A DNA stretch of 36,000 nt from Symbiodinium natans. Taxonomy: Eukaryota; Sar; Dinophyceae; Suessiales; Symbiodiniaceae. Shown here in pieces: positions 35,201 to 36,000 of the stretch. The stretch spans positions 946,501 through 982,500 of the forward strand of contig CAJNDS010000779.1 of the NCBI GenBank assembly GCA_905221605.1, given 5' to 3'. Each line of letters begins with the position of its first letter. Position 1 is the first letter of the stretch. The notes beneath the pieces were generated by a model. The model was not told where the DNA came from and made no database searches. It was given only the letters and a program-made list of their open reading frames with translations. The position numbers and the translations under genes were made by a program.

Positions 35201-35460
35201 AGTGATATTTATATATACATATATATATATATGTGTGTGTGTGTACAAATACAAAAATATATGAGTATATTATATCCAATGTATAAAAAACAATAGAGTA
35301 TTCATGTGCCGGTCTATACTGACGCATACACTGATCTGTCAATATTTCACTCACTCACACACACACACACACACACCCACCCACGCGCGCGCGCGCGCGC
35401 GCGCGTGCACTCAAGCACGCGTGCGCACGTGCGTGCGCGTTCGTGCGCGCAGGCGCGCAA
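35201..35460. repeat. AT, GT, CA and CG microsatellites
   Basis: (TA)n then (GT)n at 35208-35245, (CA)n at about 35350-35376 and (CG)n at 35385-35405, followed by GTGCGC-rich DNA. Confidence 0.92.
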
Positions 35461-35725
35461 TTTTTTCCCATTCCACACACAGTCAGCTCCCGATCTCAAG
35501 TCAGCTAACAAGCGTATGCGGTTACATCAGCAAGAAGCCGACGGCTCCTTCAAAAGAACATGATGAAACTGCCCGTAGGATCGGAGTCATCAACACAGAC
35601 CAGGGCCTCGTGGCACTAGAAGGGATACAAACAAGGAAAACACTGATGACTCAGCTACGAAGACTGGCGCTCATCCACACAATCCGTGAGGTTGTTCTAG
35701 ACAGAAAACGATGCTACCCATCTCA
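35461..35725. other. Anonymous DNA between microsatellites
   Basis: The plus strand is open across part of it (35304-35768), but the ORF is mostly microsatellite translation. No gene recognised. Confidence 0.4.
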
Positions 35726-35850
35726 AACAAGCGCGCAAGCGCGCAAGCGCGCAAGCGCGCAAGCGTGAGTGCGCGTCTACGTGCGCGCGTGCGCGTGCGC
35801 GTGCGCGTGCGCGTGCGCGTGCGCGTGCGCGTGCGCGTGCATTGTGCGCG
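35726..35850. repeat. GCGCAA and GTGCGC microsatellites
   Basis: (GCGCAA)n at about 35730-35765 and (GTGCGC)n at 35780-35840. The minus-strand ORF 35777-35998 (alternating His-Ala) is a translation of it. Confidence 0.93.
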
Positions 35851-36000
35851 CGGTGAGCTGTAGCGCGTGAGAGCACGTGCGAGTGCGACGTGGCCGATGT
35901 GCGCCGTAGAGCTGTGCGCTGTGCTGCGTGAGCTGTGCGCCTGTGCGAAGGCGAGCTGTGAGGTGCGCAGTGCGATATTCGGCGATGGGCACGGTCACTT

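Noticed and set aside
35777-35998. His-Ala repeat protein on the minus strand
   Set aside because: It is a translation of a GTGCGC microsatellite with no other support.

Overview
The window looks like nuclear DNA of a dinoflagellate. Four things point there: many interstitial TTTAGGG/CCCTAAA arrays; a Ty1/copia retrotransposon whose protease (DPGAHDNL), Cys-rich and RNase H motifs resemble those of dinoflagellate elements; split coding sequence whose introns open with GC at least as often as GT and whose acceptors are nearly always AG followed by G; and coding modules of a cell-surface protein type that is common in dinoflagellates. No spliced-leader relic, tRNA, rRNA or CRISPR array was seen. 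The species cannot be told from the sequence.

Layout. 1-1476: telomere-like repeats and anonymous DNA. 1477-12209: one 10.7-kb copia-type LTR retrotransposon on the minus strand. Its two 345-bp LTRs appear identical by eye and it is flanked by TAGGG/TAGGG inside telomere-like repeats. It encodes a Gag-protease ORF (8641-12036) and a Pol ORF (2414-8644). Pol lies in the -1 frame and follows a canonical slippery heptamer and a hairpin. Pol carries a well-preserved 2-oxoglutarate/Fe(II) dioxygenase-like module (HxD...H...R) and two degenerate methyltransferase-like modules ahead of integrase, reverse transcriptase and RNase H. One in-frame TGA (2414-2416) cuts RNase H; its remaining part is open at 1919-2413.

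12210-16954: more telomere-like arrays, a foldback element, homopolymers, microsatellites and weak ORFs with no recognised product.

16955-34734 (minus strand): about 35 short exons that I assemble by hand into one large gene with roughly 1 kb of protein-coding sequence per 6 kb. The 5' part (34.7-28.1 kb) encodes beta-helix-type repeats, mostly one repeat per phase-1/phase-1 exon. The middle (27.7-25.8 kb) encodes a Cys-rich ephrin-receptor-like/GCC2-GCC3-like region. The 3' part (25.8-17.0 kb) encodes a polytopic membrane region. Both ends of the gene are unresolved. Many introns carry telomere-like arrays close to the splice sites, usually sense TTTAGGG after donors and sense CCCTAAA before acceptors.

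34735-36000: one more telomere-like array, then AT/GT/CA/CG and GTGCGC microsatellites with no gene seen.

All exon joins, domain assignments and homology statements were made by eye from translated motifs, without any database search.
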